A model generated the notes under the pieces. That model did not search any database and was not told the DNA's origin. It saw only the letters and a program-made list of their open reading frames with translations. 64,000 nucleotides of DNA from positions 1,736,001 through 1,800,000 of the forward strand of contig NZ_OY787456.1 in NCBI RefSeq assembly GCF_963678875.1, written 5' to 3'. The DNA is from an uncultured Hyphomonas sp. (GTDB taxonomy: Bacteria > Pseudomonadota > Alphaproteobacteria > Caulobacterales > Hyphomonadaceae). Each line of letters begins with the position of its first letter. Position 1 is the first letter of the stretch. The position numbers were made by a program, and so were the translations under genes. Positions 52,951 to 61,835 of this stretch are shown here, in pieces.

Positions 52951-54213
52951 ATGACCAAACAAAACGGCTCAGGCGACTCCAAGAACACGCTTTACTGCTC
53001 GTTCTGCGGCAAAAGCCAGCATGAGGTGAAAAAGCTCATCGCTGGTCCGACCGTGTTCATCTGCGATGAATGCGTTGAACTCTGCATGGACATTATCCGC
53101 GAGGAAAACAAAACCTCGCTGGTCCGTTCCCGCGAGGGGGTGCCGACACCGCAGGAAATCTGCGATGTTCTGGACGATTATGTCATTGGCCAGACCTATG
53201 CGAAGCGCATCCTTTCGGTCGCCGTGCACAACCACTACAAACGCCTCTCCCATGCCGGGAAGACGGATGGCGTTGAGCTGTCGAAATCGAACATCCTGCT
53301 GGTTGGTCCGACGGGTTGCGGCAAAACGCTGCTGGCCCAGACGCTGGCGCGTATCCTGGATGTGCCGTTCACCATGGCGGACGCAACGACGCTTACCGAA
53401 GCCGGCTATGTCGGCGAGGATGTCGAGAACATCGTTCTGAAGCTGCTTCAGGCTGCTGATTACAATGTCGAACGCGCTCAGCGCGGCATCGTCTATATCG
53501 ACGAGATCGACAAGATTTCCCGCAAGTCCGACAATCCGTCGATCACGCGCGACGTGTCGGGCGAGGGGGTGCAGCAAGCCCTTCTGAAGATCATGGAAGG
53601 CACCGTGGCCGCTGTGCCGCCTCAGGGCGGCCGCAAGCACCCGCAGCAGGAATTCCTGCAAGTGGACACCACGAACATTCTCTTCATCTGTGGCGGCGCC
53701 TTTGCCGGCCTCGACAAGATCATCTCTGCGCGTGGTGAAGCCGCTTCGATCGGCTTTGGCGCGGCTGTGAAAGACGCTGAGGACCGCGGTGTTGGCGAAG
53801 TTCTGCGCGAAGTGGAGCCGGAAGACCTTCAGCGCTTCGGCCTGATCCCGGAATTCATCGGCCGCCTGCCGGTCATTGCGACCCTCGAAGACCTCGATGA
53901 GAAGGCGCTGATCCAGATCCTCACCGAGCCGAAGAACGCCCTGCTCAAGCAGTACCAGCGGCTCTTCGACATGGAGAATGTCCAGCTGACCTTCACGCCG
54001 GATGCGCTGACGGCCGTGGCGCGCCGCGCCATCGTCCGCAAGACCGGTGCGCGGGGCCTGCGTTCCATCATGGAAGGTATCCTGCTCGATACGATGTTCG
54101 AATTGCCGAACCTGCGCGGTGTCGAAGAGGTCGTCATCAGCGGCGAAGTGGTTGATGGTAATGCCGAGCCGCTCTACGTCCACGCCAAGAAGAGCCAGCC
54201 AGAAGCTGGCTGA
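52951..54213 (+). CDS. clpX: ATP-dependent Clp protease ATP-binding subunit ClpX
   Basis: AAA+ unfoldase that feeds substrates to ClpP. The 420 residues have an N-terminal zinc domain with C16, C19, C38 and C41, Walker A GPTGCGKT near 117, Walker B IVYIDEIDKIS, and the sensor and substrate loops typical of ClpX. ClpP and ClpX are separate genes with a 125-bp spacer that could hold its own promoter. Confidence 0.98.
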   Translation: MTKQNGSGDSKNTLYCSFCGKSQHEVKKLIAGPTVFICDECVELCMDIIREENKTSLVRSREGVPTPQEICDVLDDYVIGQTYAKRILSVAVHNHYKRLSHAGKTDGVELSKSNILLVGPTGCGKTLLAQTLARILDVPFTMADATTLTEAGYVGEDVENIVLKLLQAADYNVERAQRGIVYIDEIDKISRKSDNPSITRDVSGEGVQQALLKIMEGTVAAVPPQGGRKHPQQEFLQVDTTNILFICGGAFAGLDKIISARGEAASIGFGAAVKDAEDRGVGEVLREVEPEDLQRFGLIPEFIGRLPVIATLEDLDEKALIQILTEPKNALLKQYQRLFDMENVQLTFTPDALTAVARRAIVRKTGARGLRSIMEGILLDTMFELPNLRGVEEVVISGEVVDGNAEPLYVHAKKSQPEAG

Positions 54214-54240
54214 TCAGGCATTTGGAACAACAGAATTTCA

Positions 54241-54271
54241 AAAGCCCCGGTCCCAGGACCGGGGCTTTTTT
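54241..54271 (+). terminator. Rho-independent terminator after clpX
   Basis: AAAGCCCCGGTCC and GGACCGGGGCTTT form a long, near-perfect GC-rich stem with a tight loop, followed by a T-run (54266-54271), 28 bases after the clpX stop. This is a clear intrinsic terminator, and because of its A-run on the other side it could also act on the convergent glnA transcript. Confidence 0.92.
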
Positions 54272-54343
54272 CTGGGCACGAACGGAGGAACCAGAGCAGG
54301 GCGATCCGGATTGTGGAACCCTGATCCGGCCCTGAAACGGCAA

Positions 54344-54369
54344 GGGCCGGTACCTTTCGGTACCGGCCC
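54344..54369 (-). terminator. Hairpin downstream of glnA
   Basis: GGGCCGGTACC-TTTC-GGTACCGGCCC is a perfect 11-bp stem. On the minus strand its loop is GAAA, a stable GNRA tetraloop. It lies about 42 bases beyond the glnA stop. No strong T-tract follows, so it may be a terminator helped by the clpX terminator or a transcript-stabilising structure. Confidence 0.6.
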
Positions 54370-54410
54370 CGCCTTCCCCCGTGTGTCGGGTGATCTGATC
54401 GTCTGAGCGA

Positions 54411-55814
54411 TCAGTATTTGTAGTACATGTCGAACTCGACCGGGTGCGGGTGGAGTTCGTACTTCATGTTTTCTTCCATCTTCAGGTCGATGTAGCCATC
54501 GATCTGGTCGTCGTCGAAGACGCCGCCCTTCTTGAGGAACTCACGGTCAGCGTCGAGGGCCGCGAGGGCCTCACGCAGCGAACCGCAAACCTGCGGGATG
54601 GATTTCGCTTCTTCCGGCGGCAGGTCGTAGAGGTCCTTGTCCATGGCGTCGCCAGGATGGATCTTGTTCTCGATGCCGTCGAGGCCAGCCATGAGCAGGG
54701 CCGCAAAGGCGAGATACGGGTTTGCCATCGGATCGGGGAAGCGGGTCTCGATACGTTTGGCCTTCGGGTTGTCGCCGAAAGGAATACGGATCGAGGCCGA
54801 ACGGTTGCGGGCGGAGTAAGCCAGCATGACCGGTGCTTCGTAGCCCGGCACCAGACGCTTGTAGCTGTTGGTGGACGGGTTGGTGATCGCGTTCAGGGCC
54901 TTGGCGTGCTTGATGATGCCGCCAATGTAGTAGAGGCAGGTTTCGGACAGGCCTGCATATCCGTCGCCGGCAAACAGCGGCTTGCCGCCGTTCCAGATGG
55001 ACTGGTGCACGTGCATGCCGGAGCCGTTGTCCTTGTACATCGGCTTCGGCATGAAGGTCGCCGATTTGCCGTACGAATGGGCGACGTTCTGGACGACGTA
55101 TTTGTACAGCTGAAGGCGGTCAGCCATCACGGTCAGGGTCGAGAATTTCAGACCCAGTTCGTGCTGTGCCGGAGCCACTTCGTGGTGATGCTTTTCCGGG
55201 TCGAGGCCGATGTCAGCCATGACTGACAGCATTTCGCTGCGCATGTCCTGTTCGGAATCGATCGGCGGCACCGGGAAGTAACCACCCTTCGGACCCGGGC
55301 GGTGGCCCATATTGCCCATCGGGTATTCCTTGGCCGTGTTGATCGGCAGCTCGGTGGAGTCGAAGGAATAGCCGGTGCTGTGCGGTTCAACGCTCCAGCG
55401 GACATCGTCGAAGACGAAGAACTCAGCTTCCGGTCCGAAGAAGACGGTGTCACCGACGCCGGACTGCTTCACATAGGCTTCGGCTTTCTTGGCCGTCATC
55501 CGCGGGTCGCGGTTGTAGGCCTGGCCGCTGATCGGATCCAGAACATCGCACATCACGGCGAGCGTGGTCTGCTGGAAGAACGGGTCGATGATGGCCGAAC
55601 CCGTGTCCGGCATCAGAAGCATGTCGGACTCGTTGATCGACTTCCAGCCCGCGACGGACGAACCGTCGAACATCTGGCCATCTACGAAGAAATCCGCGTC
55701 GACCATGTCCTTGTGAAACGACACGTGCTGCATCTTGCCGCGCGGGTCGGTGAAACGAAGGTCCACGTACTGGACGTCCTCGTCCTTCATGATCTTCATG
55801 AGGTTTTCAGCCAT
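54411..55814 (-). CDS. glnA: Glutamine synthetase, type I
   Basis: Makes glutamine from glutamate, ammonia and ATP. The 467-residue GSI-beta protein contains the ammonia/glutamate-site NGSGMHVHQSIW-type motif (DNGSGMHVHQSIW), the ATP-binding KAKRIETRFPD region and, at about residue 396, Y in DLYDLPPEE, the tyrosine adenylylated by GlnE in this class. It is downstream of glnB on the same strand with 53 bp between, a standard nitrogen-control operon. Confidence 0.98.
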   Translation of the reverse strand: MAENLMKIMKDEDVQYVDLRFTDPRGKMQHVSFHKDMVDADFFVDGQMFDGSSVAGWKSINESDMLLMPDTGSAIIDPFFQQTTLAVMCDVLDPISGQAYNRDPRMTAKKAEAYVKQSGVGDTVFFGPEAEFFVFDDVRWSVEPHSTGYSFDSTELPINTAKEYPMGNMGHRPGPKGGYFPVPPIDSEQDMRSEMLSVMADIGLDPEKHHHEVAPAQHELGLKFSTLTVMADRLQLYKYVVQNVAHSYGKSATFMPKPMYKDNGSGMHVHQSIWNGGKPLFAGDGYAGLSETCLYYIGGIIKHAKALNAITNPSTNSYKRLVPGYEAPVMLAYSARNRSASIRIPFGDNPKAKRIETRFPDPMANPYLAFAALLMAGLDGIENKIHPGDAMDKDLYDLPPEEAKSIPQVCGSLREALAALDADREFLKKGGVFDDDQIDGYIDLKMEENMKYELHPHPVEFDMYYKY

Positions 55815-55867
55815 TGAAAATGCCCTCCATCAATAATTTGCTGAATCTTGTTGTTTGCTGCGCTGGA

Positions 55868-56206
55868 TCACAGAGCGGTTTCGCCGGTTTCACCGGTACG
55901 GATCCGAACCGCATCAATAATATCCGAAACGAAGATTTTGCCATCACCGATCTTGTCGGTGTGAGCAGCTTTCTTGATCGCTTCGACGGCACCATCGACG
56001 GCGCTGTCGGCCAGCACGATCTCGATTTTGAGTTTCGGAAGGAAGTCGACCACGTATTCTGCGCCGCGATAGAGTTCGGTGTGCCCCCGCTGACGACCGA
56101 ATCCTTTCGCTTCGATGACGGTCATGCCCTGGAGACCAATCTCCTGCAGTGCCTCTTTCACATCATCGAGTTTGAACGGTTTGATGATTGCCTCAATTTT
56201 TTTCAT
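55868..56206 (-). CDS. glnB: Nitrogen regulatory protein P-II
   Basis: Trimeric signal protein that reports nitrogen and 2-oxoglutarate status to GlnE, NtrB and others. The 112 residues start MKKIEAIIKPFKLDDV. They carry the T-loop tyrosine Y51 (TELYRGAEY), the site of uridylylation by GlnD, and the C-terminal signature GKIFVSDIIDAVRIRTGE. GlnB rather than GlnK is favoured by linkage to glnA. Confidence 0.97.
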   Translation of the reverse strand: MKKIEAIIKPFKLDDVKEALQEIGLQGMTVIEAKGFGRQRGHTELYRGAEYVVDFLPKLKIEIVLADSAVDGAVEAIKKAAHTDKIGDGKIFVSDIIDAVRIRTGETGETAL

Positions 56207-56725
56207 GGCCCGTGTTCTCCCAGCCGCTTGAGTGTCTGTCTGTAGACTCCGGTAGGCGGCTTCCCGTGCCTAGGCGAGACATTCATGCGTGTCAGGTGGT
56301 GAGAGGTTCGGGCGTGGTCGAATATTGTGCGCCGTTGCTTTAAAATTGATCAGTGGATTTCGCTCCGGATCGGATGTTCAGCTGCATTCCTGCCGCTGCA
56401 GTTCAGGGGGATGTGCTGTGGCGCCGGTGGATCGCAACGTAAACAGGGCGCCGGCTCGCGATTCCCGTTGCGCTTGTTTCCGTCCATTTGGACTGCGCGA
56501 GGTTCGGCTTTGCACCGCTCAAGGCATAGGCATCCCTAACGGAATGGCAGAGTCGCGGAGTGGATGCCGGCCGATCACTTTTTGCGGATCAGGCGTATCA
56601 TCGGGGGAATCCGGAGGCTGTGCTGCTTAACATCTGCAAGTCCGTGGTCTATCAGCAGTCGGGCAAGGAAGGGAGTGAGGCCGGAACACCGGCCCGCCCT
56701 ACAAAAGCGAATTGAGGGCACCAGC
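56207..56725. other. 519-bp spacer without a convincing gene, between divergent glnB and the histidine phosphatase gene
   Basis: The longest gene-free stretch in the window. Open frames in it (longest about 113 codons, starting 56289) have Cys/Arg/Gly-rich, unnatural compositions and no ribosome-binding site, so I do not call them. It must hold the glnB promoter near 56210-56330. I looked for a sigma-54 site and found only a partial match (GGCACGG on the minus strand, near 56266-56272). No terminator or tRNA-like element was recognised. A small RNA is possible but not supported. Confidence 0.5.
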
Positions 56726-57265
56726 ATGATTTATCTCGTTCGTCATGGAGAAGCGGCGGCGAGCTGGGGCAATCACCCCAATCCCGGTCTCAGTGAGCTT
56801 GGCCACAAGCAGGCAGAAGCGGCGGCTTCGACGCTGGTCGACCTTGGTGCGCGAAGCGCTGTCAGCAGCCCAATGCAGCGGTGCCGGGAAACTGCAGCCG
56901 CGTTTGAACAGCTCGCAGGCGTGACCGCACAGGTCGAACCCGTCGTATCGGAGATCGAAACGCCGGATGGGGTGGGCGACCGCGTGGAGTGGCTGCGCTC
57001 CTATATGGCAGGCACATGGGACGCCGAGGGGGCCGTACATGATGCCTGGCGCAAGAAGATTGCCGAGGCATTGGCGCTCCTGCCGGACAATACGGTTGTC
57101 TTCTCTCACTTCGTTGCGATCAATGCCGTGGTCAGCCTGATCGATCAGGATGCCCGCACCACCGTGTTCAAGCCGGGGCATTGCTCGATCACCAAAGTGG
57201 ACTTCAGTGGCGCGGTGCCGCGCGTCATCGAATACGGGAGCCAGGCCGCGACTCGCGTGCTATGA
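56726..57265 (+). CDS. Histidine phosphatase superfamily protein (SixA-like)
   Basis: The 179-residue protein has the catalytic LVRHGEA at its start, SSPMQRCRETA near 49 and SHFVAINAV near 130 with the second histidine, typical of phosphoglycerate-mutase-like phosphatases. Length and the lack of extra domains resemble SixA and small alphaproteobacterial members. The substrate is unknown. It is followed seven bases later by the NAD(P)HX repair gene. The ATG beginning MIYLVRHG follows GAGGG (56714-56718). Confidence 0.88.
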   Translation: MIYLVRHGEAAASWGNHPNPGLSELGHKQAEAAASTLVDLGARSAVSSPMQRCRETAAAFEQLAGVTAQVEPVVSEIETPDGVGDRVEWLRSYMAGTWDAEGAVHDAWRKKIAEALALLPDNTVVFSHFVAINAVVSLIDQDARTTVFKPGHCSITKVDFSGAVPRVIEYGSQAATRVL

Positions 57266-57272
57266 GCCCGCC

Positions 57273-58715
57273 ATGGGCAGACCGATACTCACACCGCAGG
57301 AAATGCAGGCCGCCGAACAGGCGATGTTTGCGCAGGGACTCGACAGTTTCGAGCTGATGCAGCGTGCAGGCGATGCCGTTGCCGAATTCGTCCATGCCAA
57401 CTGGCCGGAAGGCGCAATTCAGGTCCTGTGCGGGCCGGGCGGGAATGGCGGCGACGGCTTTGTGGCTGCGTCCAAACTGGCGAAGCTTTGGCGGGACGTG
57501 AAAGTCTACTGCATGGTGCCGGTTGCCGAGCTGACGGGCGATGCGGCGAAGGCTGCGGCGCTCTGGGATGGCCCGGTCGGCACGCTGGAGGAAGCGCTCG
57601 AGGCCCCGCATGATCTGGTCCTGGACGGGCTGTTCGGCGGTGGTCTGACGCGGCCGCTGGAGGGAATTGCAGCCCAGCTTGCCCAGCGCGGCGGGCGCGT
57701 GATCTCGATCGATGTGCCGTCCGGCATATGCGGCCTGCGGGCAAAACCGCTCGGCCCGTGTTTCGCCGCCGAGGGCACGATCACATTCGCCGCGCTTCGC
57801 CCGGCACACATGCTCCGGCCGGGCTCTGCCTATTGCGGGAATGTGCTGGTCGCCGACATCGGCGTTCCGGTACAGACGCGGCTGATGGAGAATAGCCCGA
57901 TACTGTGGCTGCGCCTGCTGCCGCAGCCGGGGATGGCCGATCACAAGCACAGCCGGGGGCATCTGAAAGTCCTGAGCGGGGGCGTCTCGTCCACGGGCGC
58001 AGCGCGGCTCGCCGTGCGGGCGGGCCTGCGGATCGGGGCGGGGCTCGCAACGCTTTTGACGCCGCCGTCGGCGCTGATGGTCAATGCCAGCCAGCTGACC
58101 GCCGTCATGGTGAAGCCCGTTGACGGGACTGAAGAGCTCTCCAGGGCGATCCAGACGGCCTCTGTGGTGATCGCCGGACCGGGCGCAGGGATTACGCCCG
58201 CGACGCGCGCCAATATCGAGGCGATCCTGAACGGGCCGGGCCGGGCTGTGCTCGACGCCGATGCGCTGACTGTGTTTGAGTCACAACAGGATGAGCTGTT
58301 CAAACGCCTCCGTCCGACGGATCTGCTGACGCCCCATATCGGTGAGTTCAACCGCCTGTTCGGGGACTTGCTCGAGACTGCCACGAACAAGGTCGAGGCC
58401 GTGCGCCAGGCTGCTGTCAAAGCCGGATGCACCATCCTTCTGAAGGGGCCGGATACTGTGATCGCACAGCCGGATGGCGGCGCTGTCGTCAACACCCATG
58501 CGACGCGCTGGCTCGCCACAGCAGGCTCGGGCGACGTTCTGGCGGGCTTTGCCGGCGGGCTGATGGCGCAGGGAATCGATACGCTGGTCGCGGCCAGCAT
58601 GGCGGCGTGGATCCATGGCGAAGCTGGCCGCCGCGTCGGCGCAGGCCTGATTTCGGAAGACCTTGAGCGTCAGGTGCCGGACATCCTGAGCGCGCTGCAT
58701 GGCGAGCTCGGCTGA
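57273..58715 (+). CDS. nnr: Bifunctional NAD(P)HX epimerase/dehydratase
   Basis: Repairs hydrated NADH and NADPH. The 480 residues hold two fused domains. The N-terminal epimerase (YjeF_N; CGPGGNGGDGFVAASKLAK near 50) interconverts the R and S hydrates. The C-terminal ADP-dependent dehydratase (from about 215) shows LDADALTVF, LLTPHIGEFNRLFGD and TAGSGDVLAGFAGGLMAQG. The domain order is that of E. coli Nnr. Confidence 0.95.
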   Translation: MGRPILTPQEMQAAEQAMFAQGLDSFELMQRAGDAVAEFVHANWPEGAIQVLCGPGGNGGDGFVAASKLAKLWRDVKVYCMVPVAELTGDAAKAAALWDGPVGTLEEALEAPHDLVLDGLFGGGLTRPLEGIAAQLAQRGGRVISIDVPSGICGLRAKPLGPCFAAEGTITFAALRPAHMLRPGSAYCGNVLVADIGVPVQTRLMENSPILWLRLLPQPGMADHKHSRGHLKVLSGGVSSTGAARLAVRAGLRIGAGLATLLTPPSALMVNASQLTAVMVKPVDGTEELSRAIQTASVVIAGPGAGITPATRANIEAILNGPGRAVLDADALTVFESQQDELFKRLRPTDLLTPHIGEFNRLFGDLLETATNKVEAVRQAAVKAGCTILLKGPDTVIAQPDGGAVVNTHATRWLATAGSGDVLAGFAGGLMAQGIDTLVAASMAAWIHGEAGRRVGAGLISEDLERQVPDILSALHGELG

Positions 58716-58854
58716 GCCGGGTGGTGGATAGATCGCCGTTCGGGACAATAAAGAACACGATATATACGCAATATATGGACACTATATAGCGCGCCTTTCG
58801 GTGCAGTGGCCCGTTGTGCGCGGCGTCGCTCTCGCCTAAGTGTGCGCCCGGAAC

Positions 58855-58939
58855 GCGGATGTGGCGGAATTGGTAGACGCACTGGATTTAGGTTCCAGCG
58901 CCGCAAGGCGTGGAGGTTCGAGTCCTCTCATCCGCACCA
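58855..58939 (+). tRNA. tRNA-Leu (anticodon UAG)
   Basis: The acceptor arm GCGGATG pairs exactly with CATCCGC. The anticodon stem CTGGA/TCCAG encloses the loop TTTAGGT with anticodon TAG at 58889-58891. A variable arm (GCCGCAAGGCGT) gives the long extra arm of class II tRNAs, and the T arm reads GGAGGTTCGAGTCCTCT with the TTCGA loop. CCA is encoded (58937-58939). The AT-rich stretch at 58755-58790 upstream may contain its promoter. Confidence 0.97.
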
Positions 58940-58954
58940 TCGCGTCAGCCTAGT

Positions 58955-59776
58955 CTACGTGCGTAGCACTTGCGCGACCAAGTCTTCGAGCGGCTTCGGC
59001 ATCGCCGGATCAAACGCCATCTCATCGATTGCAACGACCGGCACGATCAGGCGCAGGCTGTTGGTCAGGAAGACGCCGTCGGCTGTCTTCAGTGTTGCGA
59101 GATCGAGGCTTTCTTCGCCAGCCTTCAAGCCCGCAGCGGCGGCGTGCTCCAGAATCCAGCCTCTCATCACGCCAGCGATGACGCCGTCTTCCTGCGGCGG
59201 TGTGATCAGGCGGTCGCCAAACTGGGCAAACAGGTTGGCAATCGAACTGCAGGCCACCTGTCCCTGCATCGTGCAATAGAGCGCGTCATCGAACCCGGCC
59301 GCCCGGGCCTGCCGGTGACCGGCCACCGCATCGGTGTAGGCGAGGGTCTTGTAGCGGGCCGAAGGCGCGGTCGGATTGCGCCGGATCGCGCTGAGGCAGA
59401 GGCGCACAGGCTGTGCCGGCCACGTTGGGCGTTGCGGTGAAAAGCTCGCGAGCAGGGTCGGCTTTTGTCCGGCTGCGCCTTCAAGCCCGCGTCCGCCCGG
59501 CCCCCGGGTGACTGTCAGCCGCAACGCGCCTGTACCTCCCGCTGACAACGCGCTGTCGGCGAGTGCGTCCAGATCGGCGCGCGATACGGCGAGGCCAAAC
59601 GCGTCGCAGGCTTTCAGCAGGCGTTCGATATGCCGTGTACGCAGGATCATCCTGCCATCCATGACGAGCGAGGTATCGAACACGCCATCGCCCAGCAGCA
59701 ACCCCTTGTCGCTGAGATCGAAGGGCTGGACGGCCTCAGCCGAAGAGACGGCTTGTTCAAGACGGAAGACTGGCAT
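58955..59776 (-). CDS. pabC: Aminodeoxychorismate lyase (class IV aminotransferase)
   Basis: PLP enzyme that releases pyruvate from aminodeoxychorismate to give p-aminobenzoate for folate. The 273 residues have the likely PLP lysine in RYKTLAYTDAV and a late VFLTNSLRLIVPV. Assignment as PabC rather than branched-chain aminotransferase rests on the operon with pabB and pabA. The ATG shares one base with the pabA stop; a GTG one codon earlier is equally possible. Confidence 0.9.
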   Translation of the reverse strand: MPVFRLEQAVSSAEAVQPFDLSDKGLLLGDGVFDTSLVMDGRMILRTRHIERLLKACDAFGLAVSRADLDALADSALSAGGTGALRLTVTRGPGGRGLEGAAGQKPTLLASFSPQRPTWPAQPVRLCLSAIRRNPTAPSARYKTLAYTDAVAGHRQARAAGFDDALYCTMQGQVACSSIANLFAQFGDRLITPPQEDGVIAGVMRGWILEHAAAAGLKAGEESLDLATLKTADGVFLTNSLRLIVPVVAIDEMAFDPAMPKPLEDLVAQVLRT

Positions 59777-60351
59777 CACTGGCTCCGGCAGAGATCGAGG
59801 AAATTGTCAAGCACAGCCTGGCCATGTTCCGTGAGAATGGACTCAGGGTGAAACTGGATTCCGAATACGGGATGATCCGTGTGCGACAATGCCATGATCG
59901 CGCCATCCGGGGCGGTGGCATCGACCTGCAATCCTGTGCCAGCGGAATCGAGGTTGCAGACAAGAGAATGATAAAGCCCCACTTTCATCGGCGTTGGCAG
60001 GTCTTTGAACAGGCGCTCGCCATTGTGGGTGAGAGGCACCGTCCGCCCGTGAACCGGAGTTTGGGCACGTTGCACCGAACCGCCATAGGCAACCGCCATC
60101 GCCTGATGGCCCAGGCAGACACCGAGAACCGGCATGTGAGGCCCGAATGTCTGAATGGCGGCAACGGATATGCCGGCCTTGTCCGGGTTGGAGGGGCCCG
60201 GAGAAATGACAATCGCCTCCGGACGCAGACGCTGAATATCTTTGAGGGAGAGGCGGGAACTGTCTTCGACCTGCACGCGGGCGCCCGCAAGTGTCAGGCA
60301 GCGTGCAAGGTTGAAGACAAAACTGTCCCGGTTGTTCAGCATCAGGATCAT
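59776..60351 (-). CDS. pabA: Aminodeoxychorismate/anthranilate synthase glutaminase subunit
   Basis: Class I glutamine amidotransferase that supplies ammonia to PabB. The 191 residues contain the nucleophile C79 in GVCLGHQ and the His-Glu pair in FGIQFHPES. Such subunits can also serve TrpE, but the tight pabB-pabA-pabC order points to p-aminobenzoate synthesis. The ATG overlaps the pabB stop by four bases, so an upstream in-frame start inside pabB is rejected. Confidence 0.92.
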   Translation of the reverse strand: MILMLNNRDSFVFNLARCLTLAGARVQVEDSSRLSLKDIQRLRPEAIVISPGPSNPDKAGISVAAIQTFGPHMPVLGVCLGHQAMAVAYGGSVQRAQTPVHGRTVPLTHNGERLFKDLPTPMKVGLYHSLVCNLDSAGTGLQVDATAPDGAIMALSHTDHPVFGIQFHPESILTEHGQAVLDNFLDLCRSQ

Positions 60352-61760
60352 GACGGTGCCGGATAAGTTGAGAGAATTCTCTCGGCCTTCAGCTGTACTT
60401 CGGCCCATTCGGCAGCGGGCTCCGAGAGCAGCGTCAGGCCCGCGCCCGACCAGTAACGCGCACCGGAGGGCAGGTATTCGATGGTGCGGATCATGATGTT
60501 GAAATCGCAGGCGCCATCAAAACCGATATAGCCGAGGGCCCCGCAAAAGGCGCCCCGGGCGGCCGGTTCGAACTCGTCAATGATTTCCATCGCACGTGAC
60601 TTTGGCGCGCCGGTCACCGACCCACCGGGAAACACCGCAGCGAGCAGGTCTATCGCGTCGCGGCCCGGTTCCATCTGGCCATCCACTGACGAGACAAGAT
60701 GGTGCAGGTTCGGCAAGGTCTCCACTCGGCAGAGGTCGGCGACGGTGACAGACTCCGGCAAACAGACGCGGGAGAGATCGTTGCGCATGAGGTCAACGAT
60801 CATGATGTTTTCTGCCCGGTCCTTTTCCGACCCGGCCAATGTGTCGGCGATCTCGCGGTCCTGCTCCGGGTCCGTTGCGCGCCGGGCCGTTCCCTTGATC
60901 GGCTCGGCCCTGACGCGGCCATCGCGGTCCATTGTCACCAGCCGTTCCGGTGACAGGCTGGACAGTGTGCGGGCCCCAAAAGCGCCGAAAGCGGAAAACG
61001 GTGCCTCTGTCTGTGCGCGCAGCCGGAGGTAATCGCGGAATGAGGTGTTGGATTCCCCCAAAGGGTGGGTCCACAGGCTTGCGATATTCGCCTGGTAAAC
61101 TTCGCCGTCCCGGATGGCGTTCTGCACCCGGGCGACGAGTTCGGCATAGTCGGTCTGGTGCGGAGCGGGCGCCCAGTCATCACCGCATGGGCTGGTTTCC
61201 GGTTCAGTCGGGGGCGCCGCGTTGAGCATCTCTGTCAGCGTCGCAATCCGCTCGCGAGCCAGGCGACGATCAGGCGGGACGCCGGCGATGGACAGGCCGG
61301 CCGAGTATATCGAGAGCGTCCTGTTCAGATGGTCGAAGGCGAGAACCGTATCATAGAGTGCAAACGCGACCGTCTCGGTAAGACTGGGCGGGTGCCGTGA
61401 CTGGAAATCCCGGATCCATATGCTGGCGGCATCATAGCTGAGATAGCCGATCACACCGCCCTGGAACGGGCTTCCGCCTTCGACCGTTCTGGCCTGGAAG
61501 CCGTCCATCCATGCCCGGAACTGTGCTTCAAAGCCGGCATTGGCATCGGCCTGTGGCCAGCAGAACCCGGAAATGGGCGTTGCCGCCATGTAGGAGTAAC
61601 GCCCCGAAACATGGCCGCCGCCCGCACTGTCCAGCCAGACAAATCCAGGCAGGCGGTGCAGAATCCCGGCGATCTCCGCAGGGTCTTTCCAGGGCAGGTC
61701 TTGATGTTCCAAGAAACGTCCATGATCAGGAGGGTGTTGCCCGGCTTTTAGCCGCGCCAC
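60348..61760 (-). CDS. pabB: Aminodeoxychorismate synthase component I
   Basis: Chorismate-using enzyme that makes 4-amino-4-deoxychorismate with ammonia from PabA. The 470 residues contain the chorismate-binding core: RDGEVYQANIA near 220, EPIKGTARRA, RAENIMIVDLMRNDLSRV and FPGGSVTGAPKSRAMEIID. The PIKGT motif, with the lysine used by PabB enzymes, argues against TrpE, which has Ala there. GTG with AGGA five bases before it is taken as start; a TTG 16 codons later is possible. Confidence 0.93.
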   Translation of the reverse strand: MARLKAGQHPPDHGRFLEHQDLPWKDPAEIAGILHRLPGFVWLDSAGGGHVSGRYSYMAATPISGFCWPQADANAGFEAQFRAWMDGFQARTVEGGSPFQGGVIGYLSYDAASIWIRDFQSRHPPSLTETVAFALYDTVLAFDHLNRTLSIYSAGLSIAGVPPDRRLARERIATLTEMLNAAPPTEPETSPCGDDWAPAPHQTDYAELVARVQNAIRDGEVYQANIASLWTHPLGESNTSFRDYLRLRAQTEAPFSAFGAFGARTLSSLSPERLVTMDRDGRVRAEPIKGTARRATDPEQDREIADTLAGSEKDRAENIMIVDLMRNDLSRVCLPESVTVADLCRVETLPNLHHLVSSVDGQMEPGRDAIDLLAAVFPGGSVTGAPKSRAMEIIDEFEPAARGAFCGALGYIGFDGACDFNIMIRTIEYLPSGARYWSGAGLTLLSEPAAEWAEVQLKAERILSTYPAPS

Positions 61761-61835
61761 AATTTCCTGTCATGTTTGGCAGTCAGGGCAGAAGGCCAAA
61801 TGGCTCCTGACGGATGCTTGCGTTCCACGAGCCCG

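Noticed and set aside
54241..54271. clpX terminator region as a small RNA gene
   Set aside because: The stem-loop and T-run fit an intrinsic terminator 28 bases after the stop, with no independent promoter seen.
56250..56290. Possible sigma-54 promoter for glnB
   Set aside because: GGCACGG is present on the minus strand, but the GC element at the required spacing is not, so it does not meet the consensus.
56289..56630. 113-codon frame in the spacer upstream of the histidine phosphatase gene
   Set aside because: Cys/Gly/Arg-rich, no ribosome-binding site, no resemblance to known proteins.
58740..58939. tRNA-Leu as an integration site for a mobile element
   Set aside because: No integrase, no repeated tRNA 3' end, and ordinary core genes (nnr and pab) on both sides.
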